A DNA stretch of 64,000 nt, taken from assembly GCA_016841425.1 (NCBI GenBank), contig JAENZE010000009.1, positions 62,001 through 126,000 of the forward strand, read 5' to 3'. Position 1 is the first letter of the stretch; every line of letters begins with the position of its first letter. This stretch comes from Syntrophomonas sp. (GTDB lineage: Bacteria; Bacillota; Syntrophomonadia; Syntrophomonadales; Syntrophomonadaceae). Below the pieces are notes generated by a model, which was not told the DNA's origin, did no database searches, and saw nothing but the letters and a program-made list of their open reading frames with translations. Positions 54,129-63,203 of the stretch are shown here, piece by piece. Both the position numbers and the translations under genes were made by a program.

Positions 54129-54668
54129 CTATTCTTTTTTGGCCATATTTCTGCCAAAGGGTTGAACAAAGCCTTCCCGATCGCCCTGGTAGATAAATTC
54201 TACAGCCATGGCTGCTGCTTCCACTACCATATTCATACAATTCCGAAAACGGTTTTTATCAAACCATTCCGGATAATCCTTATTCAGGGTTTCACAGTCC
54301 GTAGCTCCATAGGTTTCGGCAAACTTATGCGGAATCTGGTTGATGAATCGATAGCGGCCAGGATTACCATACAATCCATCAATAATTTCATCCATAGTAC
54401 CCTCGGTGGGGTTTCTGCGCCCATGGACTGCCCCCACTCCCATAATAGCTGCAATCAGAGCCCCACAGGTTCCCCCATACAGACCCATGCCGCCTCCAAA
54501 CGGGGTAGCCAGGGCAACCGTTTCGGGCGCAAAGTCTACTAGCCCCACTTCTACCAGAGCTAGATAAACTGACTCTGCACAGTTGGGTCCGCTCTTGAAT
54601 TTGGCCTTGGCCGCTTGGCGAACCCGTTCCTTCATCTCCTCTTCCGGTACTGTTTTAAGTAAATCCAT
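54129..54668 (-). CDS. C_GCAxxG_C_C family protein (mutase operon copy)
   Basis: A 179-residue paralog of the protein encoded at 36887-37423, with PNCAESVYLALVEVG, ATPFGGGMGLYGGTCGALIA, ATDCETLNKDYPEWF and NCMNMVVEAAA. The spaced cysteines suggest a redox or metal centre. It lies between the B12-domain paralog and the MtnA-like gene. GGAGGAG precedes the ATG. Reaction unknown. Confidence 0.82.
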   Translation of the reverse strand: MDLLKTVPEEEMKERVRQAAKAKFKSGPNCAESVYLALVEVGLVDFAPETVALATPFGGGMGLYGGTCGALIAAIMGVGAVHGRRNPTEGTMDEIIDGLYGNPGRYRFINQIPHKFAETYGATDCETLNKDYPEWFDKNRFRNCMNMVVEAAAMAVEFIYQGDREGFVQPFGRNMAKKE

Positions 54669-54707
54669 CAGTTCTCCTCCTTTGGATGGTAGGCAACTAC
54701 TTCCCGG

Positions 54708-55097
54708 TTATAGTTGATTATTAACTGTGTGGTTTATCCATTCTATAATGGATTCTGTACTTGCTGAAGGTGAAAATACCTGGGCTAAAGCACCTGCTTC
54801 TTTAAGGCTTTCTTGATCCTTTATAGGAATCAACCCTTCCGCAAACACGATAGTATTCCCGCAGCCTCTTTCTTCCAGAGCCTGCTTAAGCTCAGGGAAG
54901 ACTGCCATATGGGAACCCCTGTAGGCACTGATTCCAACCACATCAACTGCTTCTTTGTATATTTCTTCTACTATCTCATCCATACTCCTATATAGGCCTG
55001 TGTATATTACCTCCATACCTCCGACTTCCTTAAGTCCTCGGGCTAAAGCTCTTATTTTTTTATTGTGGGAATCTAATCCGACTATTCCCAATAACAC
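54708..55097 (-). CDS. Divergent B12-binding-domain protein, paralog of the mutase small subunit
   Basis: A 129-residue Rossmann-type B12-binding domain, alignable end to end with the mutase small subunit. The corrinoid contacts are altered: DxHxxG reads DSHNKK (His kept), the SxL position reads SAYRGSH, and the GGG before IIP reads AEG. Cobalamin binding may be weakened or changed. GTG 55097 has no clear ribosome site, and the alignment suggests the true start may be a few codons further upstream. It follows meaB by 41 bases. Confidence 0.8.
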   Translation of the reverse strand: MLLGIVGLDSHNKKIRALARGLKEVGGMEVIYTGLYRSMDEIVEEIYKEAVDVVGISAYRGSHMAVFPELKQALEERGCGNTIVFAEGLIPIKDQESLKEAGALAQVFSPSASTESIIEWINHTVNNQL

Positions 55098-55138
55098 CTT
55101 AATTCTGGCTATACAAATACACCTGCCTTCCCTGCTGA

Positions 55139-56098
55139 CTATTTGTTCAGGTATTTTTTAGATATTTCCTCGGCAAGTGAATATGGGTCGGTTTCTTTAC
55201 TCAACAGTTTTTCTACCATGAAGTCGAATTCCCCAGTTGCTGCTAGTTCACTCAATACTGGTTCCAAAATAGCAGCACGAAGGGCATCGTTCATTTCTGT
55301 TATAACCTTGCGAATTGCCCGTTCCTTTAGTTGATGACGTTCAACCAGATGCTTATAGTGTTCGTCGATCTTATCACACAGTTTTTCGACGCTCGCAGCA
55401 AAGGAATGCGGTTCCAGACTGCTCTCTAACATTAATATCGGAGGACGCCAACCATTGGGGAAGTTTCCCGAATTCAGCATATTAAGCGTCTCTTTGTAAA
55501 GCTTTCTGGCTCCATCTTTATCCGCCTTATTGATTACGAAAATATCCGCAATCTCCATTAGTCCAGCTTTAATAGCCTGTACTTCATCTCCCATGCCGGG
55601 GACCAGAACTACTATAACCGTATGAGCATGATTGATGATGTCAACTTCCTGCTGTCCTACGCCAACGGTTTCAACCAGGATTATGTCTTTTCCCATGACA
55701 TCAAGGACATGGATACCATCTCCTACCGCCTTGGAAAGACCTCCCATAGCCCCACGAGTAGCTAAACTCCGAACAAAAACTCCTTTATCCTCGGCATGCC
55801 TGAGCATGCGAATTCTATCACCCAAAAGCGCACCGCCCGTAAAAGGGCTGGTCGGATCTACAGCAAGAACTCCCACAGTTTTCTCTCTCTGACGCATAGT
55901 GAATATTAGTTGATCAGTTATGGTGCTTTTACCTGCTCCCGGTGAACCTGTTATACCTACCACATGAGCTTTACCGGTATAAGGAAAAATATGCTTTATC
56001 GCTTTAGTGGTTTCAGGTATATCGTCTTCAATATTTCTTATGAGGCGGGAGGCCGCACGAATGTCTCCCGCCATAGCTCTTTTGCCTAATTCTTCCAT
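55139..56098 (-). CDS. meaB: Methylmalonyl-CoA mutase-associated GTPase MeaB
   Basis: A 319-residue G3E-family GTPase that guards and loads adenosylcobalamin on the mutase. Walker A is GITGSPGAGKST (about 47-58), followed by DPTSPFTGGALLGDRIRM and the NKAD motif for guanine. Length is normal. It starts 4 bases after the mutase small-subunit stop. Confidence 0.96.
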   Translation of the reverse strand: MEELGKRAMAGDIRAASRLIRNIEDDIPETTKAIKHIFPYTGKAHVVGITGSPGAGKSTITDQLIFTMRQREKTVGVLAVDPTSPFTGGALLGDRIRMLRHAEDKGVFVRSLATRGAMGGLSKAVGDGIHVLDVMGKDIILVETVGVGQQEVDIINHAHTVIVVLVPGMGDEVQAIKAGLMEIADIFVINKADKDGARKLYKETLNMLNSGNFPNGWRPPILMLESSLEPHSFAASVEKLCDKIDEHYKHLVERHQLKERAIRKVITEMNDALRAAILEPVLSELAATGEFDFMVEKLLSKETDPYSLAEEISKKYLNK

Positions 56099-56102
56099 AT
56101 CG

Positions 56103-56507
56103 TCAATCCCTCGGTTTGATGTTTTCGTTTATCCAGTCTACTATGGAATCGAGGGTTGCACCGGGAGTAAAGAGAGCTTTTAGTCCTGCGTCATAAAGAG
56201 GCTGCATATCCTGTTCAGGTATTATTCCGCCGCCAACAACTGTAATGTCGTCAGCGCCCTGTTCCTGAAGCTGCTGGGCTACTGCCGGGAAAAGGTATCT
56301 ATGAGCCCCGGAAAGGCAGCTAAGTCCAACCATGTCCACGTCTTCCTGTATCGCTGCTCCTACTATCTGTTCAGGAGTTTGGTGACAACCGGTGTATATT
56401 ACCTCAAATCCGGCATCACGAAAAGTCCGGGCCAGAACCCTGGCTCCACGGTCATGTCCGTCCAAACCAGGTTTAGCAAGCAGTATACGTATCTTTCTAT
56501 CAGCCAT
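56103..56507 (-). CDS. Methylmalonyl-CoA mutase, B12-binding small subunit
   Basis: A 134-residue cobalamin-binding chain with the intact base-off motif LDGHDRG, SCLSGAH and [11 protein letters not shown]. It pairs with the separate catalytic chain encoded 21 bases upstream; the split form is typical of archaea and some Clostridia. AGGAGG precedes the ATG. Confidence 0.96.
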   Translation of the reverse strand: MADRKIRILLAKPGLDGHDRGARVLARTFRDAGFEVIYTGCHQTPEQIVGAAIQEDVDMVGLSCLSGAHRYLFPAVAQQLQEQGADDITVVGGGIIPEQDMQPLYDAGLKALFTPGATLDSIVDWINENIKPRD

Positions 56508-56528
56508 ATTGTAAACCTCCTTTAATTT

Positions 56529-58208
56529 CTAGTACATGCCAGGGTCACGGTATTCGCCGTAGACTTCCCGATATACATCGCAGATTTCCTGGACGCTGCA
56601 GTAACTCTTAACTGCCTCGATACAATAAGGCATGACATTTTCACCTTTCTTGCAGGCGGTTCTAATATCATCGAGACATTCCCTTACTTTGCGGCTGTCA
56701 CGTTTTCTTCTTACCGCATTCAAACGTTCAATTTGCTCCTTTTCAACGGAATCATCAATCTCAAGGAAAGGAATTTCCACATCCTCATCAGTGTTATACT
56801 TGTTGATCCCGATCATAATTTTTTCACCGGAATCTATCTGGCGCTGGTACTTATAGGCAGCATCCGAGATTTCCATTTGCGGGAATCCTTTCTCGATTGC
56901 TTTGACCATACCACCCATATCGTCAATCTTATGAATGTAATCCCAGGCCTTTTCTTCCATTTCGTTGGTCAGGGCTTCTACAAAATAGGATCCAGCCAGC
57001 GGGTCGATAGTATTAACCACTCCAGTTTCCTCAGCAATAATCTGCTGGGTTCTGAGAGCAATCTGTACCGCATGGTCGGAAGGCAGACAGAGTACCTCAT
57101 CCAGAGAATTGGTATGCAGGGACTGGGTACCTCCTAATATAGCTGCCAGAGCTTCGGTTGCAGTTCTGATAACATTATTGTATGGCTGCTGGGCAGTCAG
57201 TGAACATCCAGCAGTCTGAGTATGGAAACGCATCCACCAGGATCTCTCATCTGTGGAACCGTACCTTTCGCGCATGGCCTTGGCCCAGATTCTCCTGGCA
57301 GCACGGAGTTTAGCGATTTCTTCAAAGAAGTCTATATGAGAATTGAAGAAGAAAGATAAGCGGGGAGCAAACTCATCTACATGCAAACCTTTACGGGCAA
57401 TAACATCCTCAACATATTCCATTCCATCCCTCAGGGTAAAGGCTAACTCTTGTACTGCTGTGGCCCCAGCCTCTCTTATATGGTATCCGCTTATACTGAT
57501 GGTGTTCCAGCGAGGAACATACTTGGTTCCAAATTCTACCGTATCACTGATAAGTTTAACCGAGGGTTCCGGGGGACACATCAGCGTCTTCTGGGCAATA
57601 AATTCCTTCAGCATGTCATTCTGAATAGTTCCTCCGATTTTAGTGAGCGGTATGCCTTGAATCTCCGCAGCAGCACAGTACATGGCCCATAAAGCTGTAG
57701 CTGGCGGATTAATAGTCATGGAGGTAGTAATATTAGCTAACGGAATCCCTTTTATCAGAGTAAAAAAATCGTCAATCGTGTCTATGGCTACCCCGCATTT
57801 GCCGCATTCACCTCGGGCTTTAGGAGAGTCGGTGTCATAACCCATAAGCGTCGGAAAATCGAAAGCGGTACTCAAGCCAGTTTGGCCGGAGTTTAAAAGA
57901 TAATGCCAGCGCTGGTTGGTTTCCTCAGCGCTTCCCATACCAGCAAACATCCTAAATGTCCAATATTTCCCACGGTAACCGGTCACCTGGTTGCCTCGCA
58001 GATAAGGATATTGACCAGGATATCCAATATCTTTTTCAAAATCCATGTTTTTGATATCTTCGGGTCCATATAGCCGCTTTATTTCCAAGTCGGACACGGT
58101 AGTCCATTTTTCTTTTTGGTCAGCATGTTTGGCCACCGTCTTTTTAACTTCATCTTCCCATTTTTTACGCATAGTACTTGATTTATCCAATAATTCTTCA
58201 GTAAACAA
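56529..58208 (-). CDS. Methylmalonyl-CoA mutase, catalytic large subunit
   Basis: A 559-residue TIM-barrel chain that interconverts succinyl-CoA and (R)-methylmalonyl-CoA using adenosylcobalamin. Typical segments are YPYLRGNQVTGYRGKYWTFR, LNSGQTGLSTAFDFPTLMGY, TQTAGCSLTAQQPYNNVIRT and HTNSLDEVLCLPSD. The tyrosine and threonine/glutamine pattern of methylmalonyl-type (rather than isobutyryl- or ethylmalonyl-type) mutases seems kept, though I did not align it. The B12-binding domain is in the next gene. Confidence 0.94.
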   Translation of the reverse strand: MFTEELLDKSSTMRKKWEDEVKKTVAKHADQKEKWTTVSDLEIKRLYGPEDIKNMDFEKDIGYPGQYPYLRGNQVTGYRGKYWTFRMFAGMGSAEETNQRWHYLLNSGQTGLSTAFDFPTLMGYDTDSPKARGECGKCGVAIDTIDDFFTLIKGIPLANITTSMTINPPATALWAMYCAAAEIQGIPLTKIGGTIQNDMLKEFIAQKTLMCPPEPSVKLISDTVEFGTKYVPRWNTISISGYHIREAGATAVQELAFTLRDGMEYVEDVIARKGLHVDEFAPRLSFFFNSHIDFFEEIAKLRAARRIWAKAMRERYGSTDERSWWMRFHTQTAGCSLTAQQPYNNVIRTATEALAAILGGTQSLHTNSLDEVLCLPSDHAVQIALRTQQIIAEETGVVNTIDPLAGSYFVEALTNEMEEKAWDYIHKIDDMGGMVKAIEKGFPQMEISDAAYKYQRQIDSGEKIMIGINKYNTDEDVEIPFLEIDDSVEKEQIERLNAVRRKRDSRKVRECLDDIRTACKKGENVMPYCIEAVKSYCSVQEICDVYREVYGEYRDPGMY

Positions 58209-58268
58209 CTATCAATCCCTCCTCAATTAAAAAGCCATTATCACTGTAAGTTAATAAGTAAACAGGTA

Positions 58269-58829
58269 TCAGTACTCAATACCGGCTCTGTCCTTGATAC
58301 CGGCATTATAATGATGTTTTATCTCTCTTACTTCACTGACCATATCAGCCAGCTCTTGTATGCTTTGCGAAGCATATCTGCCTGTTAAAATAAGGTCCAG
58401 CTCCGGGGGCTTGTTTTTAATCATGTCTATTATTTCGTCTTCCGGAACCAGGCAGAAATCTGCAACTACATTGATTTCATCCAGAATGACCATGTCATAA
58501 TCACCACTCTGAATTACTTCTTTTGCTTTGGCAAATCCCTCTTCGGCCAACTCCATATCTACAGTTGCCGGATTATCACGCATAACAAAGCTATCCAGCC
58601 CATATTGGAAAAACGCCAATTCGGGTAAGTATTTCCTCACTGCTACAACTTCACCATATACGCGTCCCTTCATAAACTGAATCATACATACCCGAAGTCC
58701 CTGGCCAGTAGCCCGTAAAGCCTGGCCAAACGCAGATGTCGTCTTGCCTTTGCCATTGCCGGTAATTACCATCACCAGTCCTTTTTTGGGTGATTTTTTT
58801 GCTCCATTATCGACGGGCAAGTTTTTCAT
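58269..58829 (-). CDS. btuR: Cob(I)alamin/cobinamide adenosyltransferase, BtuR/CobO type
   Basis: A 186-residue ATP-binding enzyme that makes adenosylcobalamin, the mutase cofactor. The P-loop GNGKGKTT (24-31) is followed by SAFGQALRATGQGLRVCMIQ, and DYDMVILDEINVV forms the Walker B region. The C-terminal RASRSIQEL-type segment reads GRYASQSIQELADMVSEVRE. It is the first gene of the mutase run. A TATAAT at 58861-58866 on the minus strand may be its -10. Confidence 0.94.
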   Translation of the reverse strand: MKNLPVDNGAKKSPKKGLVMVITGNGKGKTTSAFGQALRATGQGLRVCMIQFMKGRVYGEVVAVRKYLPELAFFQYGLDSFVMRDNPATVDMELAEEGFAKAKEVIQSGDYDMVILDEINVVADFCLVPEDEIIDMIKNKPPELDLILTGRYASQSIQELADMVSEVREIKHHYNAGIKDRAGIEY

Positions 58830-59257
58830 CCCCTTTTCCAGTTAATAATCCAGGTACTTAATTATATATAAATAACGAATCCTGATGGCACACTCTAAAA
58901 GCCATGATATTAGCACTAAAATATCTATAGCATATTAATCCAGCCCGATTCTGCAGGATTATATACCAGATAAAATACACAGGCTATAAAAGACCATCCG
59001 GGGTATCAGTTAACATAATTTGCAATACCCCATTCAGATCGAAACCAATTTAGTTTTCAATATTAAGCGGATTAAGAAAAATAATAATCTTTTCATCGGT
59101 TCCCTAAGAATAGATTCCACACAGGATGCGGCTAGCTTAGTTGTTCCTCTCACACCAGCAACTGCTGAATATGTGCAAATGTATGAACCTTCCAAGCTTG
59201 GCACTTTAAGACCCTGTTTTAGAATCATGTTTGCTTACCTGCCACCCCCTCTCCAAT
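58830..59257. other. Intergenic region upstream of btuR
   Basis: No supported gene. Open frames of 64-79 codons on both strands near 59020-59259 overlap each other and lack ribosome sites. GGGGTAT / ATACCCC (58999-59030) forms a loose inverted repeat. No second cobalamin riboswitch is visible before btuR. Confidence 0.4.
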
Positions 59258-59412
59258 AAAAATGCCCCTGAATGCTAATGCTTCAGGGGCTCAAAGGCTC
59301 TCAACAATAGAAATATACCTAATACTTGAGCTAGTCACTAAATATTTATTTGTTGTGACTATGATTTATTACATAATCCGGAAGTTTTCCTTATGAGTTA
59401 ATGGTTACTTTG
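59258..59412 (-). ncRNA. Candidate small RNA of about 150 bases
   Basis: A promoter-like pair ends at 59419 and an intrinsic terminator lies at 59264-59290, with no open reading frame of note between them. Inside, GGAA/TTCC and GTCAC/GTGAC could form two short hairpins. No gene on this strand starts or ends nearby, so the terminator otherwise has no purpose. Confidence 0.4.
59264..59290 (-). terminator. Orphan intrinsic terminator
   Basis: A 9-bp perfect stem GCCCCTGAA / TTCAGGGGC with a 9-base loop and ATTTTTATT after it on the minus strand. The nearest upstream gene on that strand ends 500 bases away. Confidence 0.82.
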
Positions 59413-59418
59413 TATTCA

Positions 59419-59448
59419 ATATTAAAGGTTAAGCTATTGTTTTTTCAA
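59419..59448 (-). promoter_or_regulatory. Promoter-like sequence of the candidate small RNA
   Basis: TTGAAA (59443-59448), 18-base spacer, TAATAT (59419-59424) on the minus strand. Confidence 0.45.
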
Positions 59449-59806
59449 GAATATTTTGTAGACCAAATATTTATTTTCTGCCTCATTTAGTCATTTCTAG
59501 ATATCATTCGCCATTTATTTGTTGGTTGTTGTCGAATATTCCTTGTTTTTTATGTTTAAGCGGCTTTTTATGCACTTCCTGGCAGTATATGATTTAATAA
59601 ATGGGGGATATTCTATCATGTTTTGCGGCACTCATTGAGAAAGTGAATCTAATATGGTTGTGCCTTAATATAAAAAACACTTAAGATATAGTCAGCTAGA
59701 ATATGACAGTTAAATCTGTTTATGATACAACTTGGAGAGTGCTTTATTAAGCTGGTATAAAAACTCGGGCAGAAGCTTCGTATTTTCAAGGCAATTAATA
59801 TTTTAG
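59449..59806. other. Intergenic region, nothing clear
   Basis: AT-rich, no supported gene or hairpin in about 360 bases. Confidence 0.3.
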
Positions 59807-60595
59807 CTATGAGCCAATGCTGTCTACAGCTCTTATTTCCTCCAAAATTTTCTGACAGATAACCTCATTCCCGGCAACCAGTGAAACTCCTCTTTTTTCA
59901 GGTAAATATACTACTTTTCCACCTGCTTCCTCCAGGATCAATACCCCTGCAGCTACATCCCATGGACTGAGATTCAGTTCCCAATAACCGTCCAGCAAAC
60001 CGGCAGATACATTGGCCAGGTCGTAGGCGGCAGATCCCATTCTTCTTATCCCTCTCACCTGAGGTGTTATCCTGGAAAAATAATTAACGTTGTTATCGGG
60101 GTTTTCTGCCCGATCATAGGGAAAACCAGTGGCCAGCACACTCTCCCGCAACTCCGCCTTACCTCCAACCCTGATCGCATTACCATTGAGATAAGCGCCC
60201 TGCCCCCTGACAGCCTCGAACATTTGGTCTAACACAGGTACATATATAATCCCCAGCCTGGTTTTAGACTGATATTGAAGGGCAATAGACACCGCGAATA
60301 CATGTAACCCCTGAGCATAATTGGTTGTTCCGTCCAGGGGATCGATAACCCACAAATAATTTGAAGCTATATCGTGTTTTCCATATTCCTCTGATAAGAT
60401 AGCATGGTCTGGATATTTATCGCGAATAGCATTCATAAGAAATTCTTCTGACCATCTGTCCATCTCGGTTACCAGGTCTACGCTGCTTGACTTGGTGTTC
60501 AGTACCATATTTTCTCCCAGGTGTTCCTTCTGAATCTTGCCGACTTTCCGAGCCCAGCATTTTACTTCTTTTATTACTTCAATATAATTTATCAT
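59807..60595 (-). CDS. Inositol monophosphatase family protein (SuhB-like)
   Basis: A 262-residue metal-dependent phosphatase of the IMPase family. The metal-site motifs are LSEE (68-70 region), DPLDGT (85-90) and SPWDVAAGVLILEEAGG near the C-terminus. Substrates in this family include inositol phosphate, fructose bisphosphate and PAP; which one applies here is open. The ATG is preceded by GCAGAATTA only, a weak site. Transcribed alone. Confidence 0.88.
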   Translation of the reverse strand: MINYIEVIKEVKCWARKVGKIQKEHLGENMVLNTKSSSVDLVTEMDRWSEEFLMNAIRDKYPDHAILSEEYGKHDIASNYLWVIDPLDGTTNYAQGLHVFAVSIALQYQSKTRLGIIYVPVLDQMFEAVRGQGAYLNGNAIRVGGKAELRESVLATGFPYDRAENPDNNVNYFSRITPQVRGIRRMGSAAYDLANVSAGLLDGYWELNLSPWDVAAGVLILEEAGGKVVYLPEKRGVSLVAGNEVICQKILEEIRAVDSIGS

Positions 60596-61013
60596 TAATT
60601 CTGCATCAGCATACTAATGCGCAGGCATAAATATGCTTCTCCTTTCCATATATTAGCCAATACAACTCAGAGTTCCGATATTTTTTATACCCCAATCAGT
60701 AGCTCCTGACATAGCTTTTTACTTCTTCATCCACAACATTACAGCTCCTCCCTCAATTAGCATAGGGCAGACTGCTCAAACCCAACTATTTCCTTAGCTT
60801 GTAGGGTGTCCATATTGTCCATAGTCATTTATATTAGCGTAGCATATTAAATTTTCTACTATCAAGTTAATTGGAGTAAAGGGTACTTCTTTGCCTTACC
60901 CGCTATTGTAAGAAATAAATGGAAAGAACATATGATATTATAGTAATTAATATTTAGTACGGATTATTATTAATGGCTTAAGACAGTAAGGTAGTAAAGG
61001 AGGATATGATTTT
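60596..61013. other. Divergent intergenic region suhB-like / DUF3160
   Basis: About 420 bases without a supported gene. It must hold both promoters. AAAGGAGG at its right end is the ribosome site of the DUF3160 gene. Confidence 0.3.
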
Positions 61014-63191
61014 ATGAGGCTGTTCAGATCAAAACGCATCCTTGCCGCAGGTGCTGTGTTTCTGCTCTTCGTATTAATAGTGAGCGGTTGTTCAGAATCT
61101 GCTGGGAACAGTAGCGAGGTAAGATTAAGCCAAACAGCAAAGGCTGCTGAATTTGCAGCCTATACTGATTATCCGGTGGATGCTACCCCGGTTGTAGTTC
61201 CCTACCAAATAGCACCGGATTTCAGTAATGTAGATAACATTAACCGCTTTGAATTTTCCCCTCAGGCTAGAGAATTGCTTGTTAAAAATGCCTTTGTGGT
61301 TGTCCCCTTCTGGGGAGAAGAATTTTTTGCTATGTACGAGCCTAACCGTTATGATGGGATTCCCAATTTCATTACTACAGATGCTATGCTGCACAATTAT
61401 CACCTTTTTTTCAACCATCTCCTGGAATCTATGGAAAAAGACAATATGATTCCTGAGATTAAAATTCTCAATGAAGTCATGATAAATGAGACCCTTCAAC
61501 AATACGAAAGTTTAAAGGGAAGCACCTGGGAAAGCGCGGCACGGCGCAATCTAGCCTTCTTTACGGTTGGCAGCGTACTTATGAACCCTCAATTTCAGGT
61601 GCCCGCATCGGTTCAGCAGGAAGTGTCCAGGGAACTGGACTTGATTAACCAGCATCAGCAAATAGCCATATCTCCAATTATGAGTATAGGCCAGTCTGAG
61701 CCAGATGTGTTGGAGGATCTGAAAGAAGACTATACTCAATACATACCCCGCGGTCACTATACTAAATCAGAAGAACTGCAGCAATACTTTCAGACTATGA
61801 TGTGGTACGGCCGCATGACCTTCCGCCTCAAAAACGAGGATGAGACTCGTTCCGCAGTACTTATCTCTCTAGCTCTTAACCAGGGCAGCAACCTGCAGCA
61901 CTGGGAAAAAATATATGAGCCGAGTTGCTTTTTTGTTGGAAAAAGCGATGATTTAGGATATTACCAGTATAATCAGCTCCTGCTTAAAGTGTACGGCAGT
62001 GCCGTTAAAATTAACGATCTCACCGATTCAGTGGATAAATGGGAGCAGTTTTTAGGTGAAGCTCAAGAACTAAGCCCACCGCTCATCAATTCCATCCCCA
62101 TTTTTGATGAAACCCTGCAGCCGGACCGGGAAAATGAAATAAAAGGTTATCGTTTTATGGGGCAGCGATATACTCTGGATGCGGATGTATTTCAGCGCCT
62201 GATATATCGTGAAGTCAAAGAAAATCCGGAAGGTGAGAGAAGAGTGCTGCCCCGAGCCCTGGATATTCCAGCTGCCATGGGCAGCAGTGAAGCCGTCTCC
62301 ATTCTTCAGAATCTGGGAGAGTACAGGTATGAGAATTACCCGGAAAACATGAGTAAAATGCAGTCACATATTACCGCACTAGATAAAAACAGTTGGACGC
62401 AAAACCTGTACTGGAGCTGGCTCTATACTTTAATGCCCTCCACCGGAAATAAACCGGCGGGTTACCCCTCTTTTATGCTCAATCAAGCCTGGGACCGTAA
62501 AGAACTGAATACTTATCTGGGCAGCTGGACCGAGTTAAAGCACGATACCATTCTATATGCCAAGCAGGTGTACGCTGAGATGGGTGGAGGTATTGAAGGC
62601 GAAGTTGATGATCGGGGATATGTTGAGCCAAACCCCGAACTATATGGACGCCTGGCCTCATTGGCAAAAATGACCCGGGAGGGTTTAGACAACCGCCACT
62701 TCTTATCCGATAGAGACCGGGAAAGCCTGGCACGTATGGAAGTACTGGCTCTTGCCTTGAAGGCAATTTCAGAAAAAGAGCTGACCAATACCGCTTTATC
62801 AGAAGAGGATTATGAACTTATACGTACCTTTGGAGGACAACTGGAACATTTCTGGCTGGAAGCTTTGAGAGATGAGAACAGTGATATCCCTCCTAAAGCT
62901 TGGGAAAATCCAGCCGCCTTGATTGCTGATGTAGCTACTGCTCCACCAGATTCAATACTGGAAGAAGGAACCGGTTATATCTCGGAAATTTACGCAATAG
63001 TGCCAGTCGAAGGGAGTCTGCGTATAGCCCGCGGAGGAGTATACTCATATTATGAATTCACCTGGCCAGCAACGGACCGCCTAACCGATCAGAAGTGGCG
63101 GGAAATGCTGCAGAATCAGAAAGCACCTGAAGCGCCCACGTGGACCAGTGTTTTTACTGCTGAAGGTCCCTGTCATTCGGTATTTCCTTAA
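61014..63191 (+). CDS. DUF3160 lipoprotein
   Basis: A 725-residue exported lipoprotein: signal peptide with lipobox IVSGC (Cys26), then a DUF3160 domain over nearly the whole chain, with FVVVPFWGEEFFAMYE, YDGIPNFITTDAMLHNYHLF, MMWYGRMTFRLKNEDE and YRFMGQRYTLDADVFQRLIY. The family is large, secreted and of unknown function. AAAGGAGG precedes the ATG. The next gene begins 12 bases after its stop, so the two form an operon. Confidence 0.82.
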   Translation: MRLFRSKRILAAGAVFLLFVLIVSGCSESAGNSSEVRLSQTAKAAEFAAYTDYPVDATPVVVPYQIAPDFSNVDNINRFEFSPQARELLVKNAFVVVPFWGEEFFAMYEPNRYDGIPNFITTDAMLHNYHLFFNHLLESMEKDNMIPEIKILNEVMINETLQQYESLKGSTWESAARRNLAFFTVGSVLMNPQFQVPASVQQEVSRELDLINQHQQIAISPIMSIGQSEPDVLEDLKEDYTQYIPRGHYTKSEELQQYFQTMMWYGRMTFRLKNEDETRSAVLISLALNQGSNLQHWEKIYEPSCFFVGKSDDLGYYQYNQLLLKVYGSAVKINDLTDSVDKWEQFLGEAQELSPPLINSIPIFDETLQPDRENEIKGYRFMGQRYTLDADVFQRLIYREVKENPEGERRVLPRALDIPAAMGSSEAVSILQNLGEYRYENYPENMSKMQSHITALDKNSWTQNLYWSWLYTLMPSTGNKPAGYPSFMLNQAWDRKELNTYLGSWTELKHDTILYAKQVYAEMGGGIEGEVDDRGYVEPNPELYGRLASLAKMTREGLDNRHFLSDRDRESLARMEVLALALKAISEKELTNTALSEEDYELIRTFGGQLEHFWLEALRDENSDIPPKAWENPAALIADVATAPPDSILEEGTGYISEIYAIVPVEGSLRIARGGVYSYYEFTWPATDRLTDQKWREMLQNQKAPEAPTWTSVFTAEGPCHSVFP

Positions 63192-63203
63192 TGGTGGTAA
63201 TGG

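Noticed and set aside
58830-59020. Second cobalamin riboswitch ahead of btuR and the mutase genes
   Set aside because: Neither the B12 box nor the GCCACTG core is present on the minus strand there.
59020-59259. 79-codon plus-strand frame and 64-codon minus-strand frame upstream of btuR
   Set aside because: They overlap each other, lack ribosome sites and resemble no family I know.
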